Notes: generated by a model not told the origin, from the letters alone. Shown: positions 9,992-21,086, counted from the first letter of the stretch. The stretch: 64,000 nucleotides of DNA from CAIWHR01 sp963724975 (GCA_963724975.1 CAVRXB010000001.1:248001-312000), one strand, 5' to 3'. Numbers and translations: made by a program.

Positions 9992-10507
9992 ATGACGGTG
10001 CGCAGGGCGCTCGACGCGCTTTACGACGCCGCCGGCATCCTGGCGGCGTTGTTCATGGTGGGGACGCTCGCGATGGTGCTGCTCGGCGTCAGCAGCAGGC
10101 TGCTCAGGTGGTTTGTCCCGGGCACCGATGCCTATGCCGGCTATTGCATGGCAGCGGCTGGATTTCTGGCACTCGCCCACACGTTCCGCCGCGGCGAGCA
10201 CATTCGTGTGACGCTGATCCTCGAGCATGTCGGCGCAAAAGCACGACGTGGACTCGAACTCTGGTCGCTCGCGGCGGGATCGCTTCTCGCTGCTCTCTTT
10301 GCGCTCTACAGCGTGCGGCTCGTGTTCGTATCGTGGGACTTCAACGACATCTCCACTGGCAACGACGCGACACCGCTGTGGATTCCGCAGCTTGCGATGG
10401 CGTTTGGCAGCCTCGTTCTCGTCATTGCGCTCGTCGATGCGCTCGTCCTCGAATGGCGCCGCGAACGCACGCATGCAATGCCGGAGGAAGCACTGCACCA
10501 TGAATGA
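9992..10507 (+). CDS. dctQ: TRAP transporter small permease DctQ
   Basis: A 171-residue membrane protein with four predicted transmembrane segments, typical of the DctQ subunit that bridges binding protein and large permease. The start at 9992 (MTVRRALDALYDAAG) follows the dctP stop by 16 bases and puts the first hydrophobic segment near the N-terminus; the upstream in-frame extension lies inside dctP and was rejected. The motif RRGEHIRVTLI matches the conserved basic loop of the family. Confidence 0.9.
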   Translation: MTVRRALDALYDAAGILAALFMVGTLAMVLLGVSSRLLRWFVPGTDAYAGYCMAAAGFLALAHTFRRGEHIRVTLILEHVGAKARRGLELWSLAAGSLLAALFALYSVRLVFVSWDFNDISTGNDATPLWIPQLAMAFGSLVLVIALVDALVLEWRRERTHAMPEEALHHE

Positions 10508-10525
10508 TCACGCACCAGTATCGCC

Positions 10526-11860
10526 ATGGAAGCGCTGATCACCACGCTGCTCATCGTAGTGTTGTTCGTGCTACTCGGCAGCGGCGTGTGGATCGGCCTC
10601 GCGCTCTTCGGCGTGGCGTGGTTCGGGATGGAGTTGTTCTCGTCGCGCCCTGCCGGCGATGCGATGGCAGTGACGGTCTGGGGATCGGCGTCGTCGTGGA
10701 CCTTGACCGCGCTGCCGCTTTTTGTCTGGATGGGCGAGATCCTGTTCCGCACGCGACTCTCCGAAGACATGTTCCGTGGCCTCGCCCCCTGGCTCGAGCG
10801 ATTGCCGGGCCGGCTGCTGCACACGAACATCATCGGCTGCACGATCTTTGCCGCCGTGTCGGGCAGCTCCGCCGCCACCTGCGCGACGATCGGCAAGATG
10901 ACGCTGCCCGAGTTGAAGGCGCGCGGCTACCCGGAGGACATTACCATCGGCACGCTGGCGGGCGCCGGAACACTGGGGCTTCTCATCCCGCCGTCGATCA
11001 TCATGATCGTCTATGGGGTCAGCGCAAACGTGTCGATCGCCCAGCTGTTCATTGCCGGTGTGTTCCCGGGCGTACTCCTCGCATCGCTCTTCTCGGGCTA
11101 CATCATCGTTTGGGCGCTGCTGCATCCGGACGCCATCCCGGCCGCCACCGAGCGAACTACGGTGCTGCAGAAACTGCACGCGTCGCGCCATCTGCTTCCG
11201 GTCGTGCTGCTGATCGTCGCCGTGCTGGGTTCGATCTACGCCGGCGTGGCGACGGCGACGGAAGCGGCGGCATTCGGCGTCGTCGGCTCGCTCGCCATTT
11301 CCGCGGTGCAGGGCTCGCTCAATCGACGAACCTTTGCCGACAGCTTGATGGGCGCGACGAGGCTCTACTGCATGATTGCGCTGATCCTGGCAGGCGCGTC
11401 GTTTCTGACACTGGCGATGGGCTATATCGGACTGCCGCGGCACCTCGCGGAATGGATCGGCAGCCTGCACCTCTCGGCATTCGCGCTTATCGTGGCGCTC
11501 ACGGTTTTCTATATCGTGCTGGGCTGCTTTCTCGACGGCATTTCGATGGTCGTGCTGACGATGGGCGTGATTCTTCCCTCGGTCGAGGCGGTCGGTATCG
11601 ATCTCTTGTGGTTCGGCATCTTCATCGTGCTGGTCGTCGAGATGGCGCAGATCACTCCGCCGGTGGGTTTCAACCTTTTCGTGCTGCAGGGAATGACGAA
11701 CCGGCAAATTACGTGGATCGCAAGGAATGCGCTGCCGATGTTTGCGTTGATGATCGGCGCTACGCTCGCGATCTGGTTCATTCCGTGCGCTGGTGACCTG
11801 GCTGCCGCAACAGATGAAGCTCGGGTGACACTGCGTACGTCGCAAGGAGTGCCGTCATGA
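10526..11860 (+). CDS. dctM: TRAP transporter large permease DctM
   Basis: A 444-residue multi-spanning permease of the DctM family, the transport subunit. Recognisable parts are GCTIFAAVSGSSAATCATIGKM, with the conserved Gly/Ser-rich loop, and LIPPSIIMIVYG, typical of the family. A second similar loop occurs near the C-terminus (ITPPVGFNLFVLQGMT). The gene begins 18 bases after dctQ and its stop overlaps the ogt start by 4 bases, so ogt is translated from the same message. Confidence 0.95.
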   Translation: MEALITTLLIVVLFVLLGSGVWIGLALFGVAWFGMELFSSRPAGDAMAVTVWGSASSWTLTALPLFVWMGEILFRTRLSEDMFRGLAPWLERLPGRLLHTNIIGCTIFAAVSGSSAATCATIGKMTLPELKARGYPEDITIGTLAGAGTLGLLIPPSIIMIVYGVSANVSIAQLFIAGVFPGVLLASLFSGYIIVWALLHPDAIPAATERTTVLQKLHASRHLLPVVLLIVAVLGSIYAGVATATEAAAFGVVGSLAISAVQGSLNRRTFADSLMGATRLYCMIALILAGASFLTLAMGYIGLPRHLAEWIGSLHLSAFALIVALTVFYIVLGCFLDGISMVVLTMGVILPSVEAVGIDLLWFGIFIVLVVEMAQITPPVGFNLFVLQGMTNRQITWIARNALPMFALMIGATLAIWFIPCAGDLAAATDEARVTLRTSQGVPS

Positions 11861-12345
11861 AATCCCTCTCTCCCTACGCCGCGAAGATCAAGACGCCGTT
11901 TGCCGTGCTGGGCATCCGTACCGCGCATGGCGAGGTGACCGACATCGAGTACCTCCCAAGGAGCGAGCGTGCCGCCGCTCCCACGGATCCGGCAGCCAAG
12001 CGCGCGGTGAAGGAGCTCGAACAGTATTTCAACGATCCGCGCCATCGCTTCAAGCTGCCGCTCGCGCCGCGCGGCACACCCTTCCAGCGCCGCGTCTGGG
12101 ATGCCATCGCCGCAATTCCCGTCGGCGAGTCTCGGACGTACGGTGAAATCGCGCGCGTCGTGCGCTCCGCGCCGCGTGCGGTGGGACAAGCATGCGGCGC
12201 AAATCCGATCGCGCTCGTCGTGCCGTGTCATCGGGTCATCGGCAGCATGGGCATGCTGGGCGGATTCATGAACGCGAGCGAAGGCGATCCGCTCGCCGTC
12301 AAACGCTGGCTGCTGAAGCACGAGGGTTACCGCTTCGGCGCATGA
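11857..12345 (+). CDS. ogt: methylated-DNA--[protein]-cysteine S-methyltransferase
   Basis: A 162-residue suicide repair enzyme that takes the alkyl group from O6-alkylguanine onto its own cysteine. The active-site motif PCHRV is present with the acceptor at C124, and the preceding helix-turn-helix (SRTYGEIARVV, AVGQACGANP) is intact. The length matches single-domain Ogt proteins without the Ada N-terminal domain. The ATG overlaps the dctM stop, and xerD follows after 7 bases, so it bridges a transport operon and a recombinase gene. Confidence 0.95.
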   Translation: MKSLSPYAAKIKTPFAVLGIRTAHGEVTDIEYLPRSERAAAPTDPAAKRAVKELEQYFNDPRHRFKLPLAPRGTPFQRRVWDAIAAIPVGESRTYGEIARVVRSAPRAVGQACGANPIALVVPCHRVIGSMGMLGGFMNASEGDPLAVKRWLLKHEGYRFGA

Positions 12346-12352
12346 ACGCAAG

Positions 12353-13252
12353 ATGCCCGGCCCCGCGGCGGATTTGATCGACACGTTCTGCGACCAGGTA
12401 TGGCTGCAGGATGGCCTCGCCGCCGCATCGCTTGCAAGCTATCGTCGCGATCTCACGCAATGGGCGACTTGGCTCGAGAAACGCGGACGTGCACTTCTTG
12501 CTGCGCAGCGAATGGACGTCGAGGCGTGGCTCGCCGAGCAGTTTCGCGCGAAGGCCAAAGCGACTTCCATCGCACGTCGGCTTTCCTCGCTGCGTCGATT
12601 CTATGCGCTGCAGATGCAGCAGGCGACGATCCGCTCGGATCCGACTGCGCGCGTACGCGCTCCGAAGCTGCCGCGACGGCTGCCGAAGAATCTTTCCGAA
12701 GACCAGGTAGAGACGCTGCTCGACGCCCCCAGTGTGGACACGGCGCTCGGCCTGCGCGATCGCGCAATGCTGGAAACGCTCTACGCGACCGGATTACGCG
12801 TGTCAGAGCTGACCGGCCTCAAGCTCGCACAAGTGTCGCTCGACATGGGTGTGGTACGCGTCCTCGGCAAAGGCAGCAAGGAGCGGCTCGTGCCGCTGGG
12901 CGAGGAGGCGATCGTATGGATCAAGCGGTATCTCGCCACAGCGCGCGTGGAGCTTTCGGGCAAGCGTCTTTGCGACGCGATGTTCGTCACAGCGCGCGGC
13001 GGTCCGCTGACGCGGCAGGCGTTCTGGGCGCTGTTGAAGCGCTACGCGGTGAAAGCGGGGATACCCTCGGCGTCTCTGTCGCCGCATGTGCTGCGGCACG
13101 CGTTCGCCACACATCTCCTCAATCACGGTGCTGACTTACGTGTCGTGCAACTCCTGCTTGGGCACGCCGATATCACGACAACGACGATCTATACGCACGT
13201 CGCGCGCGAACGCCTGAAGGAATTGCATGCGCGACACCATCCGCGCGGCTGA
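12353..13252 (+). CDS. xerD: site-specific tyrosine recombinase XerD
   Basis: A 299-residue tyrosine recombinase. All catalytic positions are present and align with known XerD numbering: R149 (ATGLRVSEL), K173 (GKGSKER), H245 and R248 (HVLRHAFATH), H271 (LLGHADI) and nucleophile Y280 (TIYTHV). The N-terminal SAM-like DNA-binding domain (about residues 7-90) is complete. XerD acts with XerC at dif to resolve chromosome dimers. The single-copy housekeeping context (ogt upstream; folB and plsY downstream) argues for chromosomal XerD rather than a phage or island integrase. Confidence 0.95.
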   Translation: MPGPAADLIDTFCDQVWLQDGLAAASLASYRRDLTQWATWLEKRGRALLAAQRMDVEAWLAEQFRAKAKATSIARRLSSLRRFYALQMQQATIRSDPTARVRAPKLPRRLPKNLSEDQVETLLDAPSVDTALGLRDRAMLETLYATGLRVSELTGLKLAQVSLDMGVVRVLGKGSKERLVPLGEEAIVWIKRYLATARVELSGKRLCDAMFVTARGGPLTRQAFWALLKRYAVKAGIPSASLSPHVLRHAFATHLLNHGADLRVVQLLLGHADITTTTIYTHVARERLKELHARHHPRG

Positions 13253-13346
13253 AGACACGCCTGATGTTCTCGGAGGGGGCGTTCGTTGCGCTCCGACCTT
13301 GTTGCTTTTTCGTGATATGCGCGCCCGCGGAGCGGGCAAGTTTGCG

Positions 13347-13700
13347 CTATTTCTTGCTGCGCTCGATGGCGACGCCAAGCTCTTTGACGCCCTTCACCGG
13401 CGCCAGCTTCGCTACGCGGACCTTGACCCAGGGAGCACCGAACTCGCCAAGCACGACATCGGCGATCGCCTGGGCGAAGCGCTCGAGGAGCTGGTGTGGA
13501 TGATTCGCGGCAAATGCCTGCAAGCGCTTGACGACCGCCGAATAATCGAGCGCATCGGCGAAATCGCCGGAGCGGAAGACTTTTTCTGACGGCAGGCCAA
13601 GCTCAACGTCGACACGCACCGTTTGCGGCAGCTCCCGCTCCCAGTCATAGACGCCGATGCGCGTTTCGATGCGAAGGTCGTGAATGAAGATCGTGTCCAT
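13347..13700 (-). CDS. folB: dihydroneopterin aldolase
   Basis: A 117-residue enzyme of folate synthesis that converts dihydroneopterin to 6-hydroxymethyldihydropterin and glycolaldehyde. Family markers are the start MDTIFIHDLRIETRIGVYDWE, with the conserved Glu and Tyr of the pterin pocket, DYSAVV in the middle and KPxx-like VRVAKLAPVKGV near the end. The ATG at 13700 gives the standard FolB length; an upstream in-frame start adds eight unsupported residues. The gene is divergent from plsY. Confidence 0.92.
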   Translation of the reverse strand: MDTIFIHDLRIETRIGVYDWERELPQTVRVDVELGLPSEKVFRSGDFADALDYSAVVKRLQAFAANHPHQLLERFAQAIADVVLGEFGAPWVKVRVAKLAPVKGVKELGVAIERSKK

Positions 13701-13755
13701 GCCGCTTATAATCCCCCGGCGCATTCTAACCGACGCCCTTTGCGCGCATTCATAG

Positions 13756-14355
13756 ATGCTGCCCTCTGTCGCCTTCGTCCTCGTCGCCTATCTAATCGGT
13801 TCGGTCTCGTTCGCCGTCGTCGTCAGCAAGGTGATGAAGCTGCCCGATCCGCACGACTACGGTTCGGGCAATCCGGGCGCGACCAATGTATTACGCACCG
13901 GCAACAAGGCGGCGGCCGCACTGACGCTTGTCGGCGACGGCGCCAAAGGTTGGCTCGCCGTGTTTCTCGCGCAGCACTTCGGGACGTCGTCCGGCGTCGC
14001 CGAGTGGACGGTGCCTGCGGTTGCGTTGGCCGTATTCATCGGACATCTCTATCCCGTCTTTCACCACTTCGCCGGCGGCAAGGGCGTCGCGACGGCTGCC
14101 GGCATCATGCTCGCGCTGTCGTGGCCGGTCGGACTCGTGCTCGCCACGATCTGGCTCGTGATGGCGTTCGGATTCAAGATCAGCTCGATCGCCGCGCTGA
14201 CCGCATCGCTGCTGGCGCCGATCGGCGCGTTCTACGTCTTCGGCAACTCGCTCACCGCCTGGATCTGGGTGCCGATCGCAGCACTCTTGTTCTGGCGGCA
14301 CCGGGCGAACATTCGGCAGTTGCTGTCTGGCGAAGAACGAATCATCGGACGTTGA
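13756..14355 (+). CDS. plsY: glycerol-3-phosphate acyltransferase PlsY
   Basis: A 199-residue inner-membrane enzyme that acylates glycerol-3-phosphate from acyl-phosphate, the first step of phospholipid synthesis. The three family motifs are visible: GSxxxx-type GSVSFAVVVSK, SGNPGATNVLR, which binds phosphate, and GHLYPVFHHFAGGKGVAT. Multiple transmembrane helices fit the known fold. The plsY/folB/tsaD neighbourhood is common in beta- and gammaproteobacteria. Confidence 0.95.
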   Translation: MLPSVAFVLVAYLIGSVSFAVVVSKVMKLPDPHDYGSGNPGATNVLRTGNKAAAALTLVGDGAKGWLAVFLAQHFGTSSGVAEWTVPAVALAVFIGHLYPVFHHFAGGKGVATAAGIMLALSWPVGLVLATIWLVMAFGFKISSIAALTASLLAPIGAFYVFGNSLTAWIWVPIAALLFWRHRANIRQLLSGEERIIGR

Positions 14356-14470
14356 CAGTCGTGGCCCCTACTGTCGCGAGATCCCAGCGGGGTCGCACCG
14401 TGAACTCGTAATCGGAAAATTGTTCCTCCCGCAGACGCAGGGCTCCGACCAACGCAATCGATAGCCATTG
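14342..14470 (-). pseudogene. decayed 3' end of a second tsaD copy
   Basis: Reading the minus strand here gives about 40 codons (IALVGALRLREEQ, then DYEFTVRPRWDLATVGAT) before a TGA lying inside the end of plsY. This matches the C-terminus of the intact TsaD next door (IALVGAHRLADAT, DYPFSVRPRWELKSLGA) with similar spacing. There is no start codon and nothing of the catalytic part. It lies immediately downstream of intact tsaD on the same strand, so it is a remnant of a tandem duplication or of a replaced older copy. Confidence 0.75.
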
Positions 14471-14508
14471 TGCCTACGGCAAACGGCGGCTCCGCCGCGG
14501 GTTAGCCT

Positions 14509-15555
14509 TCACCGCAACGGCGCGGCAGTCGCGGGCGCGCCGAGTGATTTGAGCTCCCAGCGCGGCCGCACTGAGAATGGGTAATCCCCGCGCGTTGCGT
14601 CGGCCAAACGATGCGCGCCCACAAGTGCAATCATCGCGCCATTGTCCGTGCAAAACGCGAGGTCGGGAAAGAACACTTCGCCGCCGCGCTTTGCAACCGC
14701 CTCGGTCAGTCGCGAACGGAGCTCGCGATTGGCACCAACGCCACCGGCGACCACCAAGCGGTCGCGCCCGGCGACGCCGAGCGCCGCGAGCGCCTTCGCG
14801 ACGAGCACGTCGACCACAGCATGCTGGAATTCACGCGCGATGTCGGCCTTGTCGACCTCATTCAGCGTTCCGTTGCGCTCCTGCCGCCGCGCCAACACGA
14901 GCACCGCGGTCTTGAGGCCGCTGAAACTCATATCGAGATCGCCGCTGTCCAGCATCGGTCGCGGCAGCGACACTGCACCGTCGCGCCCGGACGCCGCCAA
15001 TTCCGCGAGCGCGGGACCGCCCGGATAGGGAAGCCCCAGCAGCTTCGCCGTCTTGTCGAACGCTTCGCCCGCGGCGTCGTCCTGCGTGTCGCCGAGAAGC
15101 CGGTAACGTCCGACGCCTTCGACGTCGAACAACTGACTGTGCCCGCCCGAGACAAGCAGCGCGACAAACGGAAACTCCGGCTTCGGATCGGCCAGCAGCG
15201 GCGACAGCAGATGGCCTTCGAGATGATGAACACCCACCGCCGGCTTGCCGAGCGCGAATCCGAGCGCGCTCGCCACCGAGGCGCCCACCAGCAACGCGCC
15301 GGCGAGCCCCGGTCCCTGCGTGTACGCAATGCCGTCCAGATCCTGCAACGTCGCGCCGGACTCGGCGAGAACGCGCTTCGCGAGTGGCACGACGCGCTGG
15401 ATGTGATCGCGCGACGCGAGCTCGGGAACCACACCGCCGAACGCTTCGTGCATCGCGACCTGAGAGTGCAGCGCATGGGCAAGCAATCCGCGCTCGGTGT
15501 CGTAGACGGCGAGGCCGGTTTCGTCGCAGGACGTTTCGATGCCGAGGACAAGCAT
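14509..15555 (-). CDS. tsaD: tRNA N6-adenosine threonylcarbamoyltransferase TsaD
   Basis: A 348-residue Kae1/TsaD protein that transfers threonylcarbamoyl to A37 of ANN-decoding tRNAs with TsaB and TsaE. The N-terminal GIETSCDETGLAVYD motif and the metal-binding HHLEGH motif (H111, H115) are intact, as are the nucleotide-binding SGGHS and the C-terminal FCTDNGAMIA with its metal-ligand Asp. The gene is divergent from rpsU across a 107-base spacer, the classic arrangement in proteobacteria. Confidence 0.97.
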   Translation of the reverse strand: MLVLGIETSCDETGLAVYDTERGLLAHALHSQVAMHEAFGGVVPELASRDHIQRVVPLAKRVLAESGATLQDLDGIAYTQGPGLAGALLVGASVASALGFALGKPAVGVHHLEGHLLSPLLADPKPEFPFVALLVSGGHSQLFDVEGVGRYRLLGDTQDDAAGEAFDKTAKLLGLPYPGGPALAELAASGRDGAVSLPRPMLDSGDLDMSFSGLKTAVLVLARRQERNGTLNEVDKADIAREFQHAVVDVLVAKALAALGVAGRDRLVVAGGVGANRELRSRLTEAVAKRGGEVFFPDLAFCTDNGAMIALVGAHRLADATRGDYPFSVRPRWELKSLGAPATAAPLR

Positions 15556-15590
15556 CGAGCGGATTATACGAGGCGGTATTGCGGGTGGGG

Positions 15591-15619
15591 TTGCGGTGCC
15601 AAGAGCTCGCTGTTATAAT
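15591..15619 (+). promoter_or_regulatory. predicted sigma-70 promoter of rpsU
   Basis: TTGCGG (15591-15596) and a perfect TATAAT (15614-15619) are separated by 17 bases, followed 43 bases later by the rpsU ATG. This is the best housekeeping promoter match I found in the window and fits the known promoter upstream of the macromolecular-synthesis operon. Confidence 0.8.
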
Positions 15620-15662
15620 GTTTAGTTAGCGCAAGGCTTTGTAACCAAAAGGATTCTGTTTC

Positions 15663-15875
15663 ATGCCCAGCGTTCGTGTCCGCGACAACGAGCCCTTCGA
15701 AGTGGCGCTTCGCCGCTTCAAGCGCACCATCGAGAAGACCGGCCTCCTGACCGAGCTCCGTGCGCGCGAGTTCTATGAAAAGCCGACCGCCGAACGCAAG
15801 CGCAAGCTCGCCGCGGCAGTGAAGCGCCATTACAAGCGGCTACGCAGCCAGCAGCTGCCGCCCAAGCTCTACTGA
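15663..15875 (+). CDS. rpsU: 30S ribosomal protein S21
   Basis: A 70-residue protein with the full S21 signature: MPSVRVRDNEPFEVALRRF at the start, the FYEKPTAERKRK core and a basic C-terminus. S21 helps base-pairing of mRNA with the 16S anti-Shine-Dalgarno. It is first gene of the rpsU-yqeY-dnaG-rpoD cluster, with a near-consensus promoter upstream and a hairpin terminator just downstream. Confidence 0.98.
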   Translation: MPSVRVRDNEPFEVALRRFKRTIEKTGLLTELRAREFYEKPTAERKRKLAAAVKRHYKRLRSQQLPPKLY

Positions 15876-15900
15876 TCATATTCGACCGTATTTCTGCGAC

Positions 15901-15926
15901 AAGGGGCGAAGCGATTCGCCCTTTTT
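15901..15926 (+). terminator. Rho-independent terminator/attenuator between rpsU and yqeY
   Basis: GGGCGAA (15904-15910) pairs with TTCGCCC (15915-15921) around a GCGA tetraloop, then five T residues follow. It lies 25 bases after the rpsU stop. Partial termination here would let S21 be made in excess of primase and sigma factor, as known for the E. coli operon. Confidence 0.75.
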
Positions 15927-15942
15927 GTTTCCGGAGCCGCCG

Positions 15943-16398
15943 ATGACACTGAAAGCCCGCATTACCGAGGACATGAAAACCGCGATGCGCGCGAGGGACA
16001 CCGCGCGCCTGTCGACCATCCGGATGCTGCTGGCGGCCATCAAGCAGCGCGAAGTCGATGAACGGATCGAGCTCGCCGATGGTGACGTCCTCTCGGTGAT
16101 CGAAAAAATGCTGAAGCAGCGCAAGGACTCGATCGCGCAGTTCGAAGCGGGCCATCGCGAAGACCTTGCGGCAATCGAGCGCGCAGAAGTCGCGGTGCTT
16201 ACCGAGTACATGCCGGCGCAGCTGACCAACGACGAAATTGACGCCGAGATCGGCGCGGCGATCACCACCGTCCAAGGCACTGGCGCGAGCGGGATGGCCG
16301 CAATGGGCAAGGTGATGGCGATCGTGAAGCCGAAGCTCGCCGGCCGTGCCGACATGAGCGCCGTTTCGGCTAGAGTCAAGGCGCAGCTAGGGAAATGA
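15943..16398 (+). CDS. yqeY: GatB/YqeY domain-containing protein
   Basis: A 151-residue YqeY-family protein (MTLKARITEDMKTAMRARDTARL start, EYMPAQLTNDEID, GMAAMGKVMAIVKPKLAGRADMS). The fold resembles the tail of GatB, which binds tRNA, but the cellular role is not established. The ATG at 15943 has an upstream GGAG and gives the family length. Its place between rpsU and dnaG is strongly conserved in many proteobacteria. Confidence 0.93.
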   Translation: MTLKARITEDMKTAMRARDTARLSTIRMLLAAIKQREVDERIELADGDVLSVIEKMLKQRKDSIAQFEAGHREDLAAIERAEVAVLTEYMPAQLTNDEIDAEIGAAITTVQGTGASGMAAMGKVMAIVKPKLAGRADMSAVSARVKAQLGK

Positions 16399-16429
16399 CG
16401 GCGCCCCGCGGTGACCGGAGGTCACCCAA

Positions 16430-16487
16430 GAGGCGACGGGCTCCATCTTTTTGCTCCCCCGGGAGGCGCCGGGCTCCATCTTTTTGC
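16430..16487. repeat. two near-identical 25-bp direct repeats upstream of dnaG
   Basis: A 25-base unit (16430-16454) recurs at 16463-16487 with a single difference (A/C at the seventh base). Each unit ends with CTTTTTGC. Just before them is a 7-bp hairpin, GGTGACC/GGTCACC (16410-16426). The function is unknown; possibilities are a leader structure or a protein-binding repeat controlling dnaG. Confidence 0.7.
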
Positions 16488-16517
16488 CGCCGCCCTTCCG
16501 CCGCGCGCACGGTTGCC

Positions 16518-16523
16518 TATAAT
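16518..16523 (+). promoter_or_regulatory. candidate -10 element of a dnaG promoter
   Basis: A perfect TATAAT lies 90 bases before the dnaG ATG. No good -35 hexamer is visible at 16-18 bases upstream, so this would be a weak or activator-dependent start. An internal promoter before dnaG is plausible given the terminator after rpsU. Confidence 0.45.
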
Positions 16524-16613
16524 TGAGATGTTCCCTGCCGTGTGAGACGTCCGGCCGGCTCGCTCCGCGGGTCGACCGCGAGGTTCTGCCTTTCTGGACA
16601 CAGCGTTAAATCG

Positions 16614-18425
16614 ATGATTCCTAACGATTTCATACAAACGCTGCTGTCCCGCGTCGACGTCGTCGATGTCATCGATCGCTATGTTCCCCTCAAGAAAGCG
16701 GGCGCCAACTACGTCGCCTGCTGCCCCTTCCACGGCGAGAAGACGCCCTCTTTCACCGTCAGCCAGTCGAAACAGTTCTATCACTGCTTCGGCTGCGGTG
16801 CGCACGGCACCGCGGTGGGATTCCTGATGGAATACGGCGGCAAGACATTTCCTGAAGCCGTCGAGGAGTTGGCGCGCGACGCGGGACTCGAGGTCCCGCG
16901 CGTGGAAAACCGGCCGGGCGAAACCGAGCGGCGCGAACAGGCGCAGGATCTCGCGTCCCTCCTCCTGACCGCGGCGAAGTTCTATCGCGCCCAGCTGAAG
17001 GAAGCGCCGCACGCGATCGACTACCTCAAGGGGCGCGGGCTGACGGGCGAGATCGCCGCGCGTTTCGGTGTCGGTTATGCGCCGGATGCATGGCAGCCGC
17101 TCGCGGCCGCATTCGACAATTACGAAGCCCGCGAGCTCGAAACCGCCGGCCTCGTCATCGCCGGCGATGGCGGCAAGCGCTACGACCGCTTCCGCGACCG
17201 GATCATGTTCCCGATTCATGACAGCCGCGGCCAGGTGATCGGTTTCGGCGGACGCGTACTGGGCGAGGGCGAGCCGAAATACCTCAACTCGCCGGAGACC
17301 CCCGTATTCTCCAAGGGCCGCGAGCTCTACGGGCTCTATCTTGCGCGTAGCGCGATCCGCGAAGCCGCCCGTGTGGTCGTCGTCGAAGGGTATATGGACG
17401 TCGTCGCACTCGCGCAGCACGGCATTGACTACGCAGTCGCCACGCTCGGCACCGCGACGACACCGGTGCATTCGCAAAAGCTCTTTCGGCAGACCGACAA
17501 CGTCGTGTTCTGCTTCGACGGCGACGCCGCGGGGCGCAAAGCCGGATGGCGAGCGCTCGAAAACACGCTTCCGGCGCTGGCCGACGGCAAGAACGCGTCG
17601 TTCCTGTTCCTCCCGGACGGCGAGGATCCCGACGACTATGTGCGAAAGCGAGGCAAATCCGCGTTCGAGGCGCTCTTCGATCGCGCGACACCGCTGTCCG
17701 AATTCCTTTTGACGGAGCTTTCGGCGGAGCATCCGCCCACCTCAGCCGAGGGCCGAGCCGCGCTCGTCAACGCCGCCCGGCCCTATCTCGCCCAACTGAC
17801 GGCGCCGATCCTTTCGGCGCTGCTTCGGCGCCGCCTGACGGAACTCACGGGGTTGCCCGAAACCGAGTTGCGCGATCTCCTGCAGCTCGATGATCTGCGT
17901 GCCCGTGCGTCGGCGCCGTCTACCGATCGATCGTCGCGACCAGCCACTTCGCGTGGACCTGCCCATCGGCAGGCCCCATCGCTGGTGCGCGAACTCATCC
18001 AGGGATTGCTGCTCCAACCCGAGTTGGCGCGCTCGGAAATTGTTCCCGAGCCTGACGACGGTTCCGCCGAGGGTGCCGCCCTTACCGCATTGGCGCGATT
18101 TTGCGCTGCCGGTGAGTACCCACTCACCACCGCCGGCGTTATCCAGCATTTTGCGGGCACGCCGTTCGAGCCGGTCCTGACCGAGGCGCTCGTCGGCGCC
18201 GAAGACCGGGGCATTTCCCCGGAGCAAGCGGCCGAACATCTGAAGGCGGGGGTTCGGCGTTATTGGCAACAGGCGAAGCGCGCCGGGCGACCCGTTTCAG
18301 CCGCCGCGGGTGCCGAAGCCGCCGAGCTGGCCACACCGGAGGAAACCGAGCGATTGCGGCAACTCGAGATCGTTCGTCATGGCGCGTCGGGCAGCCCGCC
18401 GGTGGCACAGGGGAACCGGTCGTGA
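16614..18425 (+). CDS. dnaG: DNA primase DnaG
   Basis: A 603-residue replication primase. The ATG at 16614 (MIPNDFIQTLLSRVDVVDVI) is the family start. The CHC2 zinc finger is C37-x2-H40 with C58-x2-C61 (CCPFHGEKTPSF, YHCFGCG). The RNA polymerase core has EGYMDVVAL (TOPRIM Glu) and FDGDAAGRKA (TOPRIM Asp pair). The C-terminal third holds the DnaB-interacting region. The region between residues 430 and 460 is Ser/Arg/Pro-rich and looks like a linker. It is followed by rpoD. Confidence 0.97.
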   Translation: MIPNDFIQTLLSRVDVVDVIDRYVPLKKAGANYVACCPFHGEKTPSFTVSQSKQFYHCFGCGAHGTAVGFLMEYGGKTFPEAVEELARDAGLEVPRVENRPGETERREQAQDLASLLLTAAKFYRAQLKEAPHAIDYLKGRGLTGEIAARFGVGYAPDAWQPLAAAFDNYEARELETAGLVIAGDGGKRYDRFRDRIMFPIHDSRGQVIGFGGRVLGEGEPKYLNSPETPVFSKGRELYGLYLARSAIREAARVVVVEGYMDVVALAQHGIDYAVATLGTATTPVHSQKLFRQTDNVVFCFDGDAAGRKAGWRALENTLPALADGKNASFLFLPDGEDPDDYVRKRGKSAFEALFDRATPLSEFLLTELSAEHPPTSAEGRAALVNAARPYLAQLTAPILSALLRRRLTELTGLPETELRDLLQLDDLRARASAPSTDRSSRPATSRGPAHRQAPSLVRELIQGLLLQPELARSEIVPEPDDGSAEGAALTALARFCAAGEYPLTTAGVIQHFAGTPFEPVLTEALVGAEDRGISPEQAAEHLKAGVRRYWQQAKRAGRPVSAAAGAEAAELATPEETERLRQLEIVRHGASGSPPVAQGNRS

Positions 18426-18556
18426 GACCGCGCGAACGCCCGCAAATGGGAAATGTGGCCGACACGGCAGGCACGGGCGGTTTCCCATGTTAAAATTTGC
18501 GGTTTGCCCGTTTGCCCCGATATAGGGGCCAGAAGCACCCGATTTCCAGGATGATC

Positions 18557-20887
<2,331 letters not shown>

Positions 20888-20912
20888 TTACGCGCAAGTC
20901 ACGCTGCAAATG

Positions 20913-20945
20913 AAAACGCCCCGGCAACCCCGGGGCGTTTTCTTT
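20913..20945 (+). terminator. Rho-independent terminator of rpoD
   Basis: A perfect 12-bp stem (20913-20924 with 20930-20941, GC core CGCCCCGG) has a 5-base loop, and its right arm runs into a T-rich tract. It lies 25 bases after the rpoD stop and ends the macromolecular-synthesis operon. Confidence 0.92.
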
Positions 20946-21086
20946 GGACGCCGCTACACCGCTGCCTGGCGACGCGCCTAAGCCCTGCGCCATCGATATC
21001 GGCCGGCGTGCTGGGCACGATCGATTTGTTCCCCTCCCAGGCGCTGCTCGCGCTGCTGATCCTACCCGTCGGATTTTCTTACAATT

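Noticed and set aside
13253..13346. Possible terminator after xerD (T-rich stretch)
   Set aside because: No convincing stem precedes the T residues.
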